10,205 nucleotides of DNA from NCBI GenBank assembly GCA_937875715.1, contig CALEHZ010000069.1:1-10205 (forward strand), written 5' to 3'. Within the stretch, counting starts at the first letter, position 1. Every line of letters begins with the position of its first letter. The stretch comes from an uncultured Campylobacter sp. Lineage in GTDB: Bacteria > Campylobacterota > Campylobacteria > Campylobacterales > Campylobacteraceae. This document shows positions 1 to 5,942 of the stretch, piece after piece. The notes beneath the pieces are model-generated. The model did no database searches, was not told where the DNA came from, and saw only the letters and a list, made by a program, of their open reading frames with translations. The position numbers and the translations under genes are program-made.

Positions 1-753
1 CATGATTCATGGCTTGGTTCGCTTGGCATTAAAAAGCCAAAATCGTGGGAGGATTTTTATAAAAATCATTATGGCAGAAATCCTACTTTAAAGCCTATAA
101 ATGAACATGCGGTTAATTTTTTGATTAACACAATTAGAGCAAATCCAAACGAAGTAACAATAGCATCCATTGGTCCTGCTACAAATCTAGCCCTAGCTAT
201 AAGAATAGCCCCTGATATCATACCGCTTATAAAGCGCGTGGTTTATATGGGCGGGGCATTTTATCAACAAGGCAATGTAACCCCAACTGCTGAGTTTAAC
301 TGGTGGATAGACCCAGAAGCAGCGCAAATCACGCTTAGATCGCCTTTTAAAGAGCAAGTGATTTTTGGGCTTGATGTGTGCGAAAAAGTAAAATTTCGCA
401 AAAAACACTATGAGCAGTTTATAAAAACCATAGCAAAAAGTGGCGAGCTTGAAATAATCAAAAAAAGCCAAGTAGGGCAAATGTTTGAGGGGCAAAATGG
501 AGAAAATGTGATCCACTATGTCTGGGATGTGCTGGTGGCTGCTTATATCATTGATCCAAGCATTCTTACAAAAAGCGTGGATGCTTATGTGGATGTAAAT
601 ACGCAGTTTGGTGCAAGCTATGGTCAAAGCATAGCATATGCTGATAAAAAAGCCCCACAAGGCACACAAAAGGCAAAAATCGTGCTTGAGGTGGATCAAA
701 AAAAGCTTTGGAGAATGGTAAATGATTTGAAGTACTGGAACATTTCTAAATGA
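1..753 (+). CDS. Nucleoside hydrolase (IUNH family), 5' end missing
   Basis: Hydrolyses the N-glycosidic bond of nucleosides, giving free base and ribose (family knowledge). The reading frame is open from base 1, so the gene starts upstream; the TTG at 121 is internal. About 250 codons are visible, ending with TGA at 751-753. Family motifs: TIASIGPATNLALAI at nt 157-201, VYMGGAF followed by GNVTPTAEFNWWIDPEAA at about nt 241-324 (the Asn and DPEAA segment contacts substrate in characterised members), and WDVLVAAYIIDP at nt 523-558, whose Asp matches the calcium-binding Asp near the C-terminus. A Trp precedes that Asp where the classical inosine-uridine enzymes have His, so substrate preference cannot be read off. 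The N-terminal Asp-rich metal motif lies outside the window, so it cannot be said whether the enzyme is cytoplasmic or exported. It shares no repeat family with the array downstream. Confidence 0.9.
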   Translation, partial: HDSWLGSLGIKKPKSWEDFYKNHYGRNPTLKPINEHAVNFLINTIRANPNEVTIASIGPATNLALAIRIAPDIIPLIKRVVYMGGAFYQQGNVTPTAEFNWWIDPEAAQITLRSPFKEQVIFGLDVCEKVKFRKKHYEQFIKTIAKSGELEIIKKSQVGQMFEGQNGENVIHYVWDVLVAAYIIDPSILTKSVDAYVDVNTQFGASYGQSIAYADKKAPQGTQKAKIVLEVDQKKLWRMVNDLKYWNISK

Positions 754-814
754 CGATTTTAAGGGAATAAAAAACTTTATTAACAGCGCTAGTTTTTGCT
801 TTGGGCTGTTTGGC

Positions 815-855
815 GAATTTTATAAAATTCAGCATTGAATTTTATAAAATTCAGC
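815..855. repeat. Tandem GAATTTTATAAAATTC palindromes (class B repeat)
   Basis: Two exact 16-base palindromes (815-830 and 837-852), each followed by AGC, form a 19-base direct repeat spaced 22 bases apart. The spacing is about two helical turns, so both copies would face the same side of the DNA, compatible with cooperative protein binding. Function is unknown. Confidence 0.75.
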
Positions 856-973
856 TCGCAGCAGTGGATGAAGCATAAAATTCAGCGCCCAATTTTACAA
901 TCCAAAAACTTTCAAAAGTAAATGAAACTTCATAATTATACTGCTAATTTTTAGCCTTTTTTAAATAATTAAC

Positions 974-982
974 TGCTATTAT
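974..982 (+). promoter_or_regulatory. Candidate extended -10 promoter for the DUF3828/ankyrin pair
   Basis: TGCTATTAT fits an extended -10 element (TGn then TATTAT, one mismatch to TATAAT). It lies downstream of T-rich tracts at 948-961. Housekeeping promoters in Campylobacter typically have a clear -10 with periodic T-rich upstream DNA and no conserved -35, which fits. An alternative -10, TATACT, is at 937-942. Transcription would start near 989, giving a leader of about 85 bases that includes the palindrome at 1045-1060. Confidence 0.3.
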
Positions 983-1044
983 TGCGCTAGTAAAATAAGT
1001 AAATAAAAACTTAACTAAGCTTAAAAAATTCAGCTTTTATAAGT

Positions 1045-1060
1045 GAATTTTATAAAATTC
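1045..1060. repeat. GAATTTTATAAAATTC palindrome in leader (class B repeat)
   Basis: Third exact copy of the 16-base palindrome, ending only 2 bases before the AAGGAG ribosome binding site (1063-1068) of the gene at 1074. Its position just upstream of the binding site means it could affect translation if it folds in RNA, or act as an operator. Confidence 0.7.
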
Positions 1061-1073
1061 AAAAGGAGAGTAA

Positions 1074-1508
1074 ATGAAAAAAATTCTACTTTTTACTGCG
1101 TTTATTTCTGCGCTTTTGGCTAGTGAGCAAACAGAGCTTATAAAAAAGCTTTATGAGCCTTATTTAAGCAATGATTTTGCCAAAATTAAGGCAAATTCTA
1201 CTTTGCTTAGCAAGGAGTTTAACAAGCTTTGGGATAAGGCTAGCAAACTTGGGGCTGATTGTATCGGCTTTGATCCTATCATAGATGGGCAAGACTGGGA
1301 CAATGAAGAGCTAAAAAACAGCCTACAAATCAGCCAAGAGGGCGATAAAGTGGTGGCGACTTTTAAGGGCTTTAACGAGCCTAAGAAGGTAGAGTTTGAG
1401 CTAAAATGCGAAAGTAAATGCGAGGTTAGCGATATTATAAATTATTACGAAAATAAGCCTAGTTCTTTTAAGGCTGATTTAAAGAGCTGCTTTGAGGAGA
1501 AAAAATGA
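1074..1508 (+). CDS. Exported DUF3828-like protein
   Basis: A 144-aa protein with a typical signal peptide: MKK, a hydrophobic run, and probable cleavage after LLA near residue 16. The mature part carries the segment GADCIGFDPIIDGQDWD (residues 60-76). The FDP-hydrophobic-GQDWD pattern matches what I recall of DUF3828, a family of small exported proteins without an assigned activity. Cysteines at 63, 112, 116 and 139 could form disulfides in the periplasm. The start is set by AAGGAG at 1063-1068, 5 bases before ATG. The stop overlaps the next start by 4 bases (ATGA, 1505-1508), so the two genes are probably translationally coupled and may act together. The family assignment is from memory of the motif. 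Confidence 0.85.
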   Translation: MKKILLFTAFISALLASEQTELIKKLYEPYLSNDFAKIKANSTLLSKEFNKLWDKASKLGADCIGFDPIIDGQDWDNEELKNSLQISQEGDKVVATFKGFNEPKKVEFELKCESKCEVSDIINYYENKPSSFKADLKSCFEEKK

Positions 1509-2575
1509 AAAAATTTCTACTTTTTGCCTTTTTGGCGGTTTTTGGCTGCGCTTCGGAGCTGATTGAAAGTATCAAAAAAGGCGATACTTATAAATTTGAT
1601 GAAATTATCATTAAAAAGCCTGATTTTAGCGTTTTTAGCGTGGTTGATGAAAATGGATATAGCGCTTGTGATTTGGCTATTTTACATAAAGAGAGCTTTT
1701 ATAGCGAGGTGTTTTTTGCTGATTTATTAAAGGCAAATGGTTGCGTTAAAGGCAAAAACGATGATAAGATTTTAAATATTTTTTATGATTTACTGACTAG
1801 CAAAGAGCCTGATTTAAAGGGCGTGGATTTAAATAAAAATCTACCAAGTGGGCTAAAAATCATACATTTAGCAAGTATATTTGCCAAAAAAGAACAGATA
1901 AAATCGCTAGTGGATAATGGCGCAGATATAAAGGCTCTTGCGCCAAAAGATGAGGATAGAGAAACCGCCGATGACTGCCTATACTACGCTGCTAGGTATA
2001 ATCAAAACGAGGGCATGATAGAGTATTTAGCAGATAAGGGCTTTGATTTAAATAAGACTTATTTTCACGGCTCAGCCCTCATCCAAGCTAGCAGACATGG
2101 CAATCTAAGGGCGGCTGAGGAACTCATAAATAAAGGCGCAGATATTCACGCTAGCACGCCTGTGGGAGGGTCTGCATTTACTTATTTAGCTGGATTTAAA
2201 GGCAGTAGCGAATTGCTAAAAAAACTAGCAAAAATGGGTGCTGAACTAAACGCAGGCATTGATGGCTTTGGTGGGAATGCTTTGGATAGAGCTGTGCTTG
2301 ATAGTGATGATTTTGAGGTGGTGGATACTTTGCTAGCCCTTGGTGCTGGGGATAAGGATGAGGTGCTTTGCACCCTAGCAGTAGCAGCAAAGGATGGCAA
2401 GATGATTGATTATCTAGTGGGGCTTGGGGCTAAGCTAAATGATGATTGTGATGAGGAGGATTTTATGTTTGGTAGCGAAGATCTAAGCATAGAACGTTTA
2501 GAATGGCTAGAAAAAAACAGCAAAATAAAAATCAGCGATAAACTTCGCAAAGAGGCGCTATCGCCAAAGAGCTAG
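1505..2575 (+). CDS. Exported ankyrin-repeat protein
   Basis: A 356-aa protein with an N-terminal hydrophobic segment (residues 3-15). The sequence AVFGC at 11-15 could be a weak lipobox (acylated Cys15); Phe at -2 is not ideal, so cleavage after GCA-S is an alternative. Residues about 115-313 contain degenerate ankyrin repeats: IIHLASIFAKKEQIKSLVDNGADI at 119-142, LYYAARYNQNEGMIEYLADKGFDLN at 159-183, ALIQASRHGNLRAAEELINKGADI at 191-214, then weaker repeats to GLGAKLN near 312. Ankyrin repeats bind protein partners; exported versions in Gram-negative bacteria include some effector-immunity proteins. A GAGGA at 1494-1498 precedes the ATG. Coupling to the DUF3828-like gene suggests a shared role. 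The stop TAG (2573-2575) lies inside a palindromic repeat. Confidence 0.9.
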   Translation: MKKFLLFAFLAVFGCASELIESIKKGDTYKFDEIIIKKPDFSVFSVVDENGYSACDLAILHKESFYSEVFFADLLKANGCVKGKNDDKILNIFYDLLTSKEPDLKGVDLNKNLPSGLKIIHLASIFAKKEQIKSLVDNGADIKALAPKDEDRETADDCLYYAARYNQNEGMIEYLADKGFDLNKTYFHGSALIQASRHGNLRAAEELINKGADIHASTPVGGSAFTYLAGFKGSSELLKKLAKMGAELNAGIDGFGGNALDRAVLDSDDFEVVDTLLALGAGDKDEVLCTLAVAAKDGKMIDYLVGLGAKLNDDCDEEDFMFGSEDLSIERLEWLEKNSKIKISDKLRKEALSPKS

Positions 2576-2598
2576 AATTTAGCTAAATTCTAGAATTT
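2572..2598. repeat. Compound class A palindrome overlapping the ankyrin stop codon
   Basis: A perfect 22-base palindrome at 2572-2593 (CTAGAATTTA-GC-TAAATTCTAG) overlaps a standard AAATTCTAGAATTT copy at 2585-2598. The stop TAG of the ankyrin gene (2573-2575) is part of the repeat. No T-run follows, so it is not a typical terminator. Confidence 0.75.
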
Positions 2599-2629
2599 AA
2601 GAATAGCCCTCATTGCGTGGTCGCTCGTC

Positions 2630-2665
2630 ATTGCGAGATTTTAGCGCAGCTAAAATCGTGGCAAT
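2630..2665. repeat. REP-like hairpin with GTCATTGC core
   Basis: Arms GATTTTAGC (2637-2645) and GCTAAAATC (2649-2657) pair perfectly around GCA. Outer arms ATTGC (2630-2634) and GCAAT (2661-2665) extend the stem past a small internal loop. The left flank reads GTCATTGCGAG (2627-2637), with a half copy at 2610-2620. It resembles dispersed REP-type intergenic repeats; no T-run follows, so it is a poor terminator. Confidence 0.7.
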
Positions 2666-2678
2666 CTAGAATTTAAAC

Positions 2679-2705
2679 TTTTAGAATTCTAAAATTCTAG
2701 AATTT
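2679..2705. repeat. Overlapping palindromes (EcoRI-core variant plus class A)
   Basis: TTTTAGAATTCTAAAA (2679-2694) is a perfect palindrome and shares three bases with the AAATTCTAGAATTT copy at 2692-2705. A half copy, TCTAGAATTT, sits just upstream at 2665-2674. Repeat units are packed almost end to end here. Confidence 0.7.
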
Positions 2706-2714
2706 CTTAGCAGG

Positions 2715-2747
2715 ATTGCTGTGGCTTGCTAACGCAAGTCTTGCAAT
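2715..2747. repeat. Second REP-like hairpin
   Basis: Outer arms ATTGC (2715-2719) and GCAAT (2743-2747) enclose inner arms CTTGC (2725-2729) and GCAAG (2734-2738) with loop TAAC. The ATTGC/GCAAT outer arms are the same as in the hairpin at 2630-2665, so the two probably belong to one family with a divergent middle. Confidence 0.55.
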
Positions 2748-2781
2748 TTGTGTTATTGTTCGTTTTAAGCTAATAATCTCT

Positions 2782-2795
2782 AAATTCTAGAATTT
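2782..2795. repeat. Class A palindrome AAATTCTAGAATTT
   Basis: Exact copy, about 92 bases upstream of the start codon at 2888. Confidence 0.75.
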
Positions 2796-2851
2796 AAAAA
2801 GGGATTTTTATGCCCACCAAAACAAGCGAAAATAAAAGGCGAAAAAACTTT

Positions 2852-2865
2852 AAATTTTAGAATTT
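2852..2865. repeat. Variant class A palindrome in leader of the 193-aa gene
   Basis: AAATTTTAGAATTT differs from the exact repeat by one base (C to T), which breaks the symmetry. It is followed by a leader nearly the same as that at 3483-3523: repeat, then AAAATAnTTTAAAA, then the AAAGGA ribosome binding site (2877-2882). Confidence 0.6.
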
Positions 2866-2887
2866 AAAATATTTTAAAAGGATTAAA

Positions 2888-3469
2888 ATGAAAAAGCTTT
2901 TATTTTTATTTTTGATTTTTGTGGGGGTTTTGGGGGCTGAGCAGATCAGCTCGGCTCTGCGTGGTAGCACTCTGCCTAGCACTTATAAGGAGTTTAAGGC
3001 AAACTGCGCTAGTGTTGCTACTAGCCCTGAGGGTGCTATGCTTATGCTATTTGACGCTGTGTATGTCTATATGGATGAGGGCACCAGAGATGAGGGCTCA
3101 AAGATGCTTCGCTACATACTTCACATGGAAAAAGACTGGCAAAACCTACCCTCAAAAGCCACGATGAATGAGCGGCTAAAAGGCGCTGAGTATAGTCATA
3201 TATTTCGCTCGTATGCTGTGGGTGCTACGCCAGAAAACGGCTACAAAATGGATAAAAATAATTACGCTATAAATATCGCCAAAAAGCGAAATGAGGGCGG
3301 TGATATCATGCTAAGCGTGGTCTCAAACGGCGATGACTCGCCAAGAATGTTTAGAGTCAAAAAAGACGAGGATAGCGGGACCTACTATGTAGCCTCAGCT
3401 GCTGGGCTATACGCCGGGGTAAGAAAGCCAAAAACAAAAGATACTAGCTATGATGCGGATTTTGACTAG
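2888..3469 (+). CDS. Exported protein, DUF6935-like, function unknown
   Basis: A 193-aa protein with a clear signal peptide (residues 1-17, cleavage probably after VLGA before EQ). The mature protein has an alpha-helical first half: a segment around SPEGAMLMLFDAVYVYMDEG (46-65), then a helix around MLRYILHMEKDW (73-84). Next comes SYAVGATPENGYKMDKNNY (108-126), and the beta-rich end contains FRVKKDEDSGTYYVASAAGLYAGVRKP (155-181). The SPEGA, GATPENGY and YAGVRKP pattern is similar to what I recall of DUF6935; no activity is known to me. A single Cys (40) is present. AAAGGA at 2877-2882 precedes ATG by 5 bases. The gene stands alone between repeat copies, and its stop TAG (3467-3469) forms part of a CTAGAATTT half repeat. 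Confidence 0.85.
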   Translation: MKKLLFLFLIFVGVLGAEQISSALRGSTLPSTYKEFKANCASVATSPEGAMLMLFDAVYVYMDEGTRDEGSKMLRYILHMEKDWQNLPSKATMNERLKGAEYSHIFRSYAVGATPENGYKMDKNNYAINIAKKRNEGGDIMLSVVSNGDDSPRMFRVKKDEDSGTYYVASAAGLYAGVRKPKTKDTSYDADFD

Positions 3470-3482
3470 AATTTGAGAATTT

Positions 3483-3496
3483 AAATTCTAGAATTT
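3483..3496. repeat. Class A palindrome AAATTCTAGAATTT in leader
   Basis: Exact copy between the stop at 3469 and the start at 3521. It is preceded by a half copy, CTAGAATTT at 3466-3474, that contains the upstream stop codon. The ribosome binding site AAAGGA is at 3509-3514. Confidence 0.75.
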
Positions 3497-3520
3497 AAAA
3501 TACTTTAAAAAGGATAAAAA

Positions 3521-4840
3521 ATGAAAAAAATCTTAGTTTTGCTTTTTGGAGTTTGTGTGCTTTTTGGCGCTCAAATAAAAGAGGGGCAAAAGGGTAGCTT
3601 TGAGGGCGTGTTTTTGGGCGTGTTTTATGTAGATTGTGGGCCCACTGAGTGCTTAGCTGTAAAAATCCACGATGGCAAAAATATCCACGAAATCCTATGG
3701 CAATACACAAAAATGGCAAAAAATATGAGCCTAAAAATGAGCGATGATGAAGTAAATAAAATCGGTGTCGGCTCAAAAGTAAGAGCAAACTTCACCTGGG
3801 CAAAAGGCAGTGGCGAGAGCGGTGATGCCTACCCAGCTGGGCTATATCCTAGCAATGTCAAGCTAAAAGTGCTAAAAGCTGTGAATAATCAAAAACTAGC
3901 CACTACTTTTAAGCGTGTGGAGGGGATTTTTTGGGATTTTGATAGAGGGGGCGAAGTAAGCGATATAATAGCCCTTGCCTCGTGGTATGAAAACGAAAAA
4001 GAGGGTCTGCCAAAGGATCTAAAAGAGGCAAAAAGACTCTACGCAGAGGCGCTAAATCGTGGCGGTGGCGACAAGGCTAGAGAGGCGCTAGATAGAGTAG
4101 AAAAAGTCCTAAGCCTAACTTCTCCAAGCCTTGCTGATTTAGAAGGTAGCTGGGGCGAGGGCTCTGGGGGAGCTTATTTTGTTTTTGATGATAAGGGAGG
4201 CTGGGAGAGCTTTTATGCCAGCGGTGCTAGTGAAAACACAGGCAAGGCTGTCATCAGCGGTGATGAAGTGGAGATGATACCGGACGAAAAAGAAGACCCA
4301 CTTGATGAGACCAAAAAAATCAAAAGAGATAACTTCAAGCTAAAAATAGAGCCAAATGCGCTAGGCGAATATCAAAGATATGTAAGCTTAGAATCTGGGC
4401 TAAATGTGCTAGTAACAGACTCTGACAAAAAAGGCGCAAATGTAAGGGAGCTGCCAAAAGGCAAAATAATCGCAAATGTGCCCTATGTAAGCAGTGATGC
4501 CGACCAAAGCGAGATCGCAGCCAAAAGAATGGCGTATATACAAACTCAAAAGGAGGATTGGTTTTTTGTAACCTTTGGGGGAGTTAGCCCACATCCTGGC
4601 TGGATGCATAAGTCCTTGCTAGGTAGCTGCATCCTAAGTAGCCAAAATCTAACCGCCGTAAAAAATCTAAAAGGCGAAGTCATAGCCGAGGTGCCGGTGG
4701 TCCCAGCAAGCATAGAGGCTATAAAAGAGCCAAAAAACGGCAAACGCATAGTAAAGATAAAAACAAAAGATGGCATAATAGGCTGGGTGGATGAGGAGAG
4801 CTTGTTTAACCGCCCTGCTGCGTGTAAAGCGTGGGAGTAA
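3521..4840 (+). CDS. Exported multidomain protein: Sel1-like segment and C-terminal SH3-like module
   Basis: A 439-aa protein with a signal peptide (residues 1-17, cleavage near FGA-Q). Residues 20-120 form a probable beta-rich domain that I do not recognise. Residues about 146-182 fit one Sel1-type repeat (ALASWYENEKEGLPKDLKEAK then RLYAEALNRG), a helical protein-binding motif. Residues 205-290 contain LEGSWGEGSGGAYFVFDDKGGW and look like a small beta-barrel-type domain. Residues 293-439 are a paired SH3-like module that is clearly paralogous to the whole protein encoded at 5277-5786: both share RELPKGK, PYV, GxMHKS or GWMHKS, GEVIA, LFN and a terminal CKAWE, with equivalent cysteines (370 and 435 here). 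AAAGGA at 3509-3514 fixes the start. The stop TAA runs into the next repeat copy. A cell-wall or partner-binding role in the periplasm is inferred, not shown. Confidence 0.88.
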   Translation: MKKILVLLFGVCVLFGAQIKEGQKGSFEGVFLGVFYVDCGPTECLAVKIHDGKNIHEILWQYTKMAKNMSLKMSDDEVNKIGVGSKVRANFTWAKGSGESGDAYPAGLYPSNVKLKVLKAVNNQKLATTFKRVEGIFWDFDRGGEVSDIIALASWYENEKEGLPKDLKEAKRLYAEALNRGGGDKAREALDRVEKVLSLTSPSLADLEGSWGEGSGGAYFVFDDKGGWESFYASGASENTGKAVISGDEVEMIPDEKEDPLDETKKIKRDNFKLKIEPNALGEYQRYVSLESGLNVLVTDSDKKGANVRELPKGKIIANVPYVSSDADQSEIAAKRMAYIQTQKEDWFFVTFGGVSPHPGWMHKSLLGSCILSSQNLTAVKNLKGEVIAEVPVVPASIEAIKEPKNGKRIVKIKTKDGIIGWVDEESLFNRPAACKAWE

Positions 4841-4852
4841 ATTCTAGAATTT
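4839..4852. repeat. Class A palindrome overlapping the stop codon at 4838-4840
   Basis: Exact AAATTCTAGAATTT whose first two bases are the last two of the TAA stop. The same junction (AAAGCGTGGGAG then TAA then repeat) recurs at 5775-5806. Confidence 0.75.
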
Positions 4853-4861
4853 AAAAATAAT

Positions 4862-4877
4862 TTTTGGAATTCCAAAA
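4862..4877. repeat. Palindrome TTTTGGAATTCCAAAA
   Basis: A perfect 16-base palindrome in the leader of the LprI-like gene at 4897, 10 bases after a class A repeat. It is not seen elsewhere in the window, but resembles TTTTAGAATTCTAAAA at 2679-2694 (GAATTC core, T4/A4 ends). Confidence 0.6.
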
Positions 4878-4896
4878 TATTTAAAGGATTATAAAA

Positions 4897-5280
4897 ATGA
4901 AAAAAATATTTTTTGCGTTTTTGTTTGCTGGGATTTTGGGCGCAAATGATGAGCTAGCACCACATTTTGATGAGTGCTCGCAAGGCGCTGTGGGGCAAAT
5001 CGGCTGGCTAGCTTGCCTTGATATAGCAAAAAATCACTGGCAAGAAGAGCTAGAAAAAAACTACCAAAATAGCCTAAAACTCTGCGATCTGTGTAAAAAT
5101 CCAAAGCTTTGCCAAGAAAAAATTAAGAGCATAAAAACGCAGTGGCAAGGGCATAATGAGACTTTAAGCGGACTTTATTCAAATTATTATTTAAGGGCTT
5201 ATGAGACTAAGCAAGAAGCAATGTATTTTAAAACACTAGCAGATATGAATATCTGCGCTGATTTAGGAGATGAGAAATGA
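4897..5280 (+). CDS. LprI-like (DUF1311-type) exported six-cysteine protein, copy 1
   Basis: A 127-aa protein with a signal peptide (cleavage after ILGA, residue 16). The mature protein follows the LprI N-terminal (DUF1311) pattern: FDEC, WLAC, then a helix NHWQEELEKNYQN with an aromatic and Gln/Asn spacing typical of that family. Six cysteines lie at 27, 40, 63, 66, 72 and 120, suggesting three disulfides in the periplasm. The family is named after mycobacterial LprI, reported to inhibit lysozyme; most members are untested. It aligns without gaps to the protein at 6952-7332: 59 of 126 identical by hand count, all six cysteines shared. AAAGGA at 4883-4888 precedes the ATG. The gene overlaps the SH3-like gene by 4 bases (ATGA, 5277-5280), so the pair is probably coupled. 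The LprI assignment is a pattern match; inhibitor activity is inference. Confidence 0.82.
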   Translation: MKKIFFAFLFAGILGANDELAPHFDECSQGAVGQIGWLACLDIAKNHWQEELEKNYQNSLKLCDLCKNPKLCQEKIKSIKTQWQGHNETLSGLYSNYYLRAYETKQEAMYFKTLADMNICADLGDEK

Positions 5281-5786
5281 AAAAAACTTTACTAAGCTTG
5301 GTGCTAATCGCAGGGCTGAGTGCTGATGAACTACTAGTGATAGACCCTGACAAAAACGGCACAAACATAAGGGAACTGCCAAAAGGCAAGGTAATAGCAA
5401 AAATCCCCTATGTAAAAGCAAGTGATGAAAGAGCAAGAGAGCTAAGAAGCGTGAAAATAATAAAACAAGCACAAGATGGCTGGGTTATAGTGGGATTTGG
5501 CAAAGATGGGGAGAAATTAGGCTATATGCATAAATCCGTGCTAGGCGGCTGTGCTGGTGGGACAGAGGACGGCGAGGCTGGTTTATTTGATGACAATGGC
5601 GAAGTGATAGCAAGGATTGGTGGGACTTTGGTACATTTAGAAGGCATGGCTGAGCGTGAAATTCATGAAGTAAAATCAGTAATGTATAAAGTAAGCCTAA
5701 AAGATAAAAAAGGCAAAAAGCTAGTAGGCTGGATATATCCTGAGGTGCTATTTAACGACCCTAGCTACTGTAAAGCGTGGGAGTAA
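5277..5786 (+). CDS. Exported SH3-like module protein
   Basis: A 169-aa protein with a short signal peptide (cleavage near LSA-D, residue 16). Two SH3-like halves follow: residues about 18-92 (VIDPDKNGTNIRELPKGKVI, then GYMHKSVLGGC) and about 100-169 (NGEVIARIGG, then GWIYPEVLFNDPSYCKAWE). The NIRELPKGK segment is the usual opening of bacterial SH3 domains, which often bind peptidoglycan. Cys92 and Cys165 match Cys370 and Cys435 of the 439-aa protein at 3521-4840, whose C-terminal third is the same module, so this is a free-standing version of that domain. AGGAG at 5265-5269, inside the upstream gene, sets the start 7 bases later. Coupled to the LprI-like gene, it may be the partner of that protein. 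The target is unknown. Confidence 0.87.
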   Translation: MKKTLLSLVLIAGLSADELLVIDPDKNGTNIRELPKGKVIAKIPYVKASDERARELRSVKIIKQAQDGWVIVGFGKDGEKLGYMHKSVLGGCAGGTEDGEAGLFDDNGEVIARIGGTLVHLEGMAEREIHEVKSVMYKVSLKDKKGKKLVGWIYPEVLFNDPSYCKAWE

Positions 5787-5806
5787 ATTCTAGAATTCTA
5801 GAATTT
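5785..5806. repeat. Double class A palindrome overlapping the stop codon at 5784-5786
   Basis: Two overlapping TTCTAGAA cores share GAATTC to make a perfect 22-base palindrome. Its first two bases belong to the TAA stop of the SH3-like gene. Confidence 0.75.
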
Positions 5807-5837
5807 AAAAGAGATTTTGCTACTGGGCCCGTTGGGT

Positions 5838-5854
5838 GCCCGATCTAGTCGGGC
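5838..5854. repeat. GC-rich hairpin with GGGCAATGAC repeats
   Basis: Arms GCCCGA (5838-5843) and TCGGGC (5849-5854) pair around TCTAG. GGGCAATGAC follows at 5851-5860 and recurs at 5878-5887. On the - strand this reads GTCATTGCCC, sharing GTCATTGC with the hairpin flank at 2627-2634. The 5821-5880 stretch is markedly more G+C-rich than the surrounding gaps. No T-run follows. Confidence 0.6.
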
Positions 5855-5892
5855 AATGACACAGGGGGCTTAAACCGGGCAATGACAAAATA

Positions 5893-5912
5893 GCTAAATT
5901 CTAGAATTTAGC
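5893..5912. repeat. Extended class A palindrome in leader
   Basis: GCTAAATTCTAGAATTTAGC is a perfect 20-base palindrome around the standard 14-mer (5896-5909). The 56 bases from 5896 to 5951 match 6905-6960 with one difference, including the AAAGGAG ribosome binding site. Confidence 0.75.
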
Positions 5913-5942
5913 AAAAAATTACAAACTTTTAAAGGAGAAAAA

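Larger units (their letters stand above)
754..1073. other. 320-base gap: palindromes, direct repeats, candidate promoter
   Basis: No convincing gene is present on either strand. The gap holds three exact copies of GAATTTTATAAAATTC (815-830, 837-852, 1045-1060) and four copies of AAAATTCAGC (824-833, 846-855, 877-886, 1025-1034). Two of the latter extend the palindromes, making a 19-base direct repeat with 22-base periodicity at 815-855. A T-rich, A-rich stretch at 945-1020 holds a possible promoter. No hairpin followed by a T-run was found, so a factor-independent terminator for the nucleoside hydrolase is not evident. Confidence 0.7.
2576..2887. other. 312-base repeat-filled gap
   Basis: No credible gene was found. 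Contents in order: class A palindromes, a REP-like hairpin at 2630-2665, a 16-base palindrome overlapping a class A copy (2679-2705), a second REP-like hairpin at 2715-2747, another class A copy at 2782-2795, a 16-codon ATG frame at 2810-2860 judged unlikely, and a variant class A copy at 2852-2865 in the leader of the next gene. Confidence 0.7.

Noticed and set aside
121..123. TTG as start of the nucleoside hydrolase
   Set aside because: The frame is open to base 1 with family-like sequence upstream, so the start is outside the window.
193..699. Long antisense open frame opposite the nucleoside hydrolase, and other - strand frames
   Set aside because: They lie opposite well-supported genes, lack ribosome binding sites and read as composition shadows.
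2630..2665. Hairpin as a factor-independent terminator
   Set aside because: No T-run follows; the sequence after it is a repeat half copy. The hairpin at 5838-5854 fails for the same reason.
2810..2860. 16-codon ATG frame (begins MPTKTSENKRR) in the gap before the 193-aa gene
   Set aside because: The upstream GGGA is weak, the frame ends in a repeat copy, and nothing supports translation. It could be the broken start of a lost gene.
2923..2936. Two G5 runs in the signal-peptide region as phase-variable tracts
   Set aside because: Campylobacter contingency tracts are usually eight or more G; runs of five are too short.
5787..5942. Mobile element in the gap at 5787-5942
   Set aside because: Only short palindromes and a hairpin are present; no transposase, long terminal repeats or target duplication.
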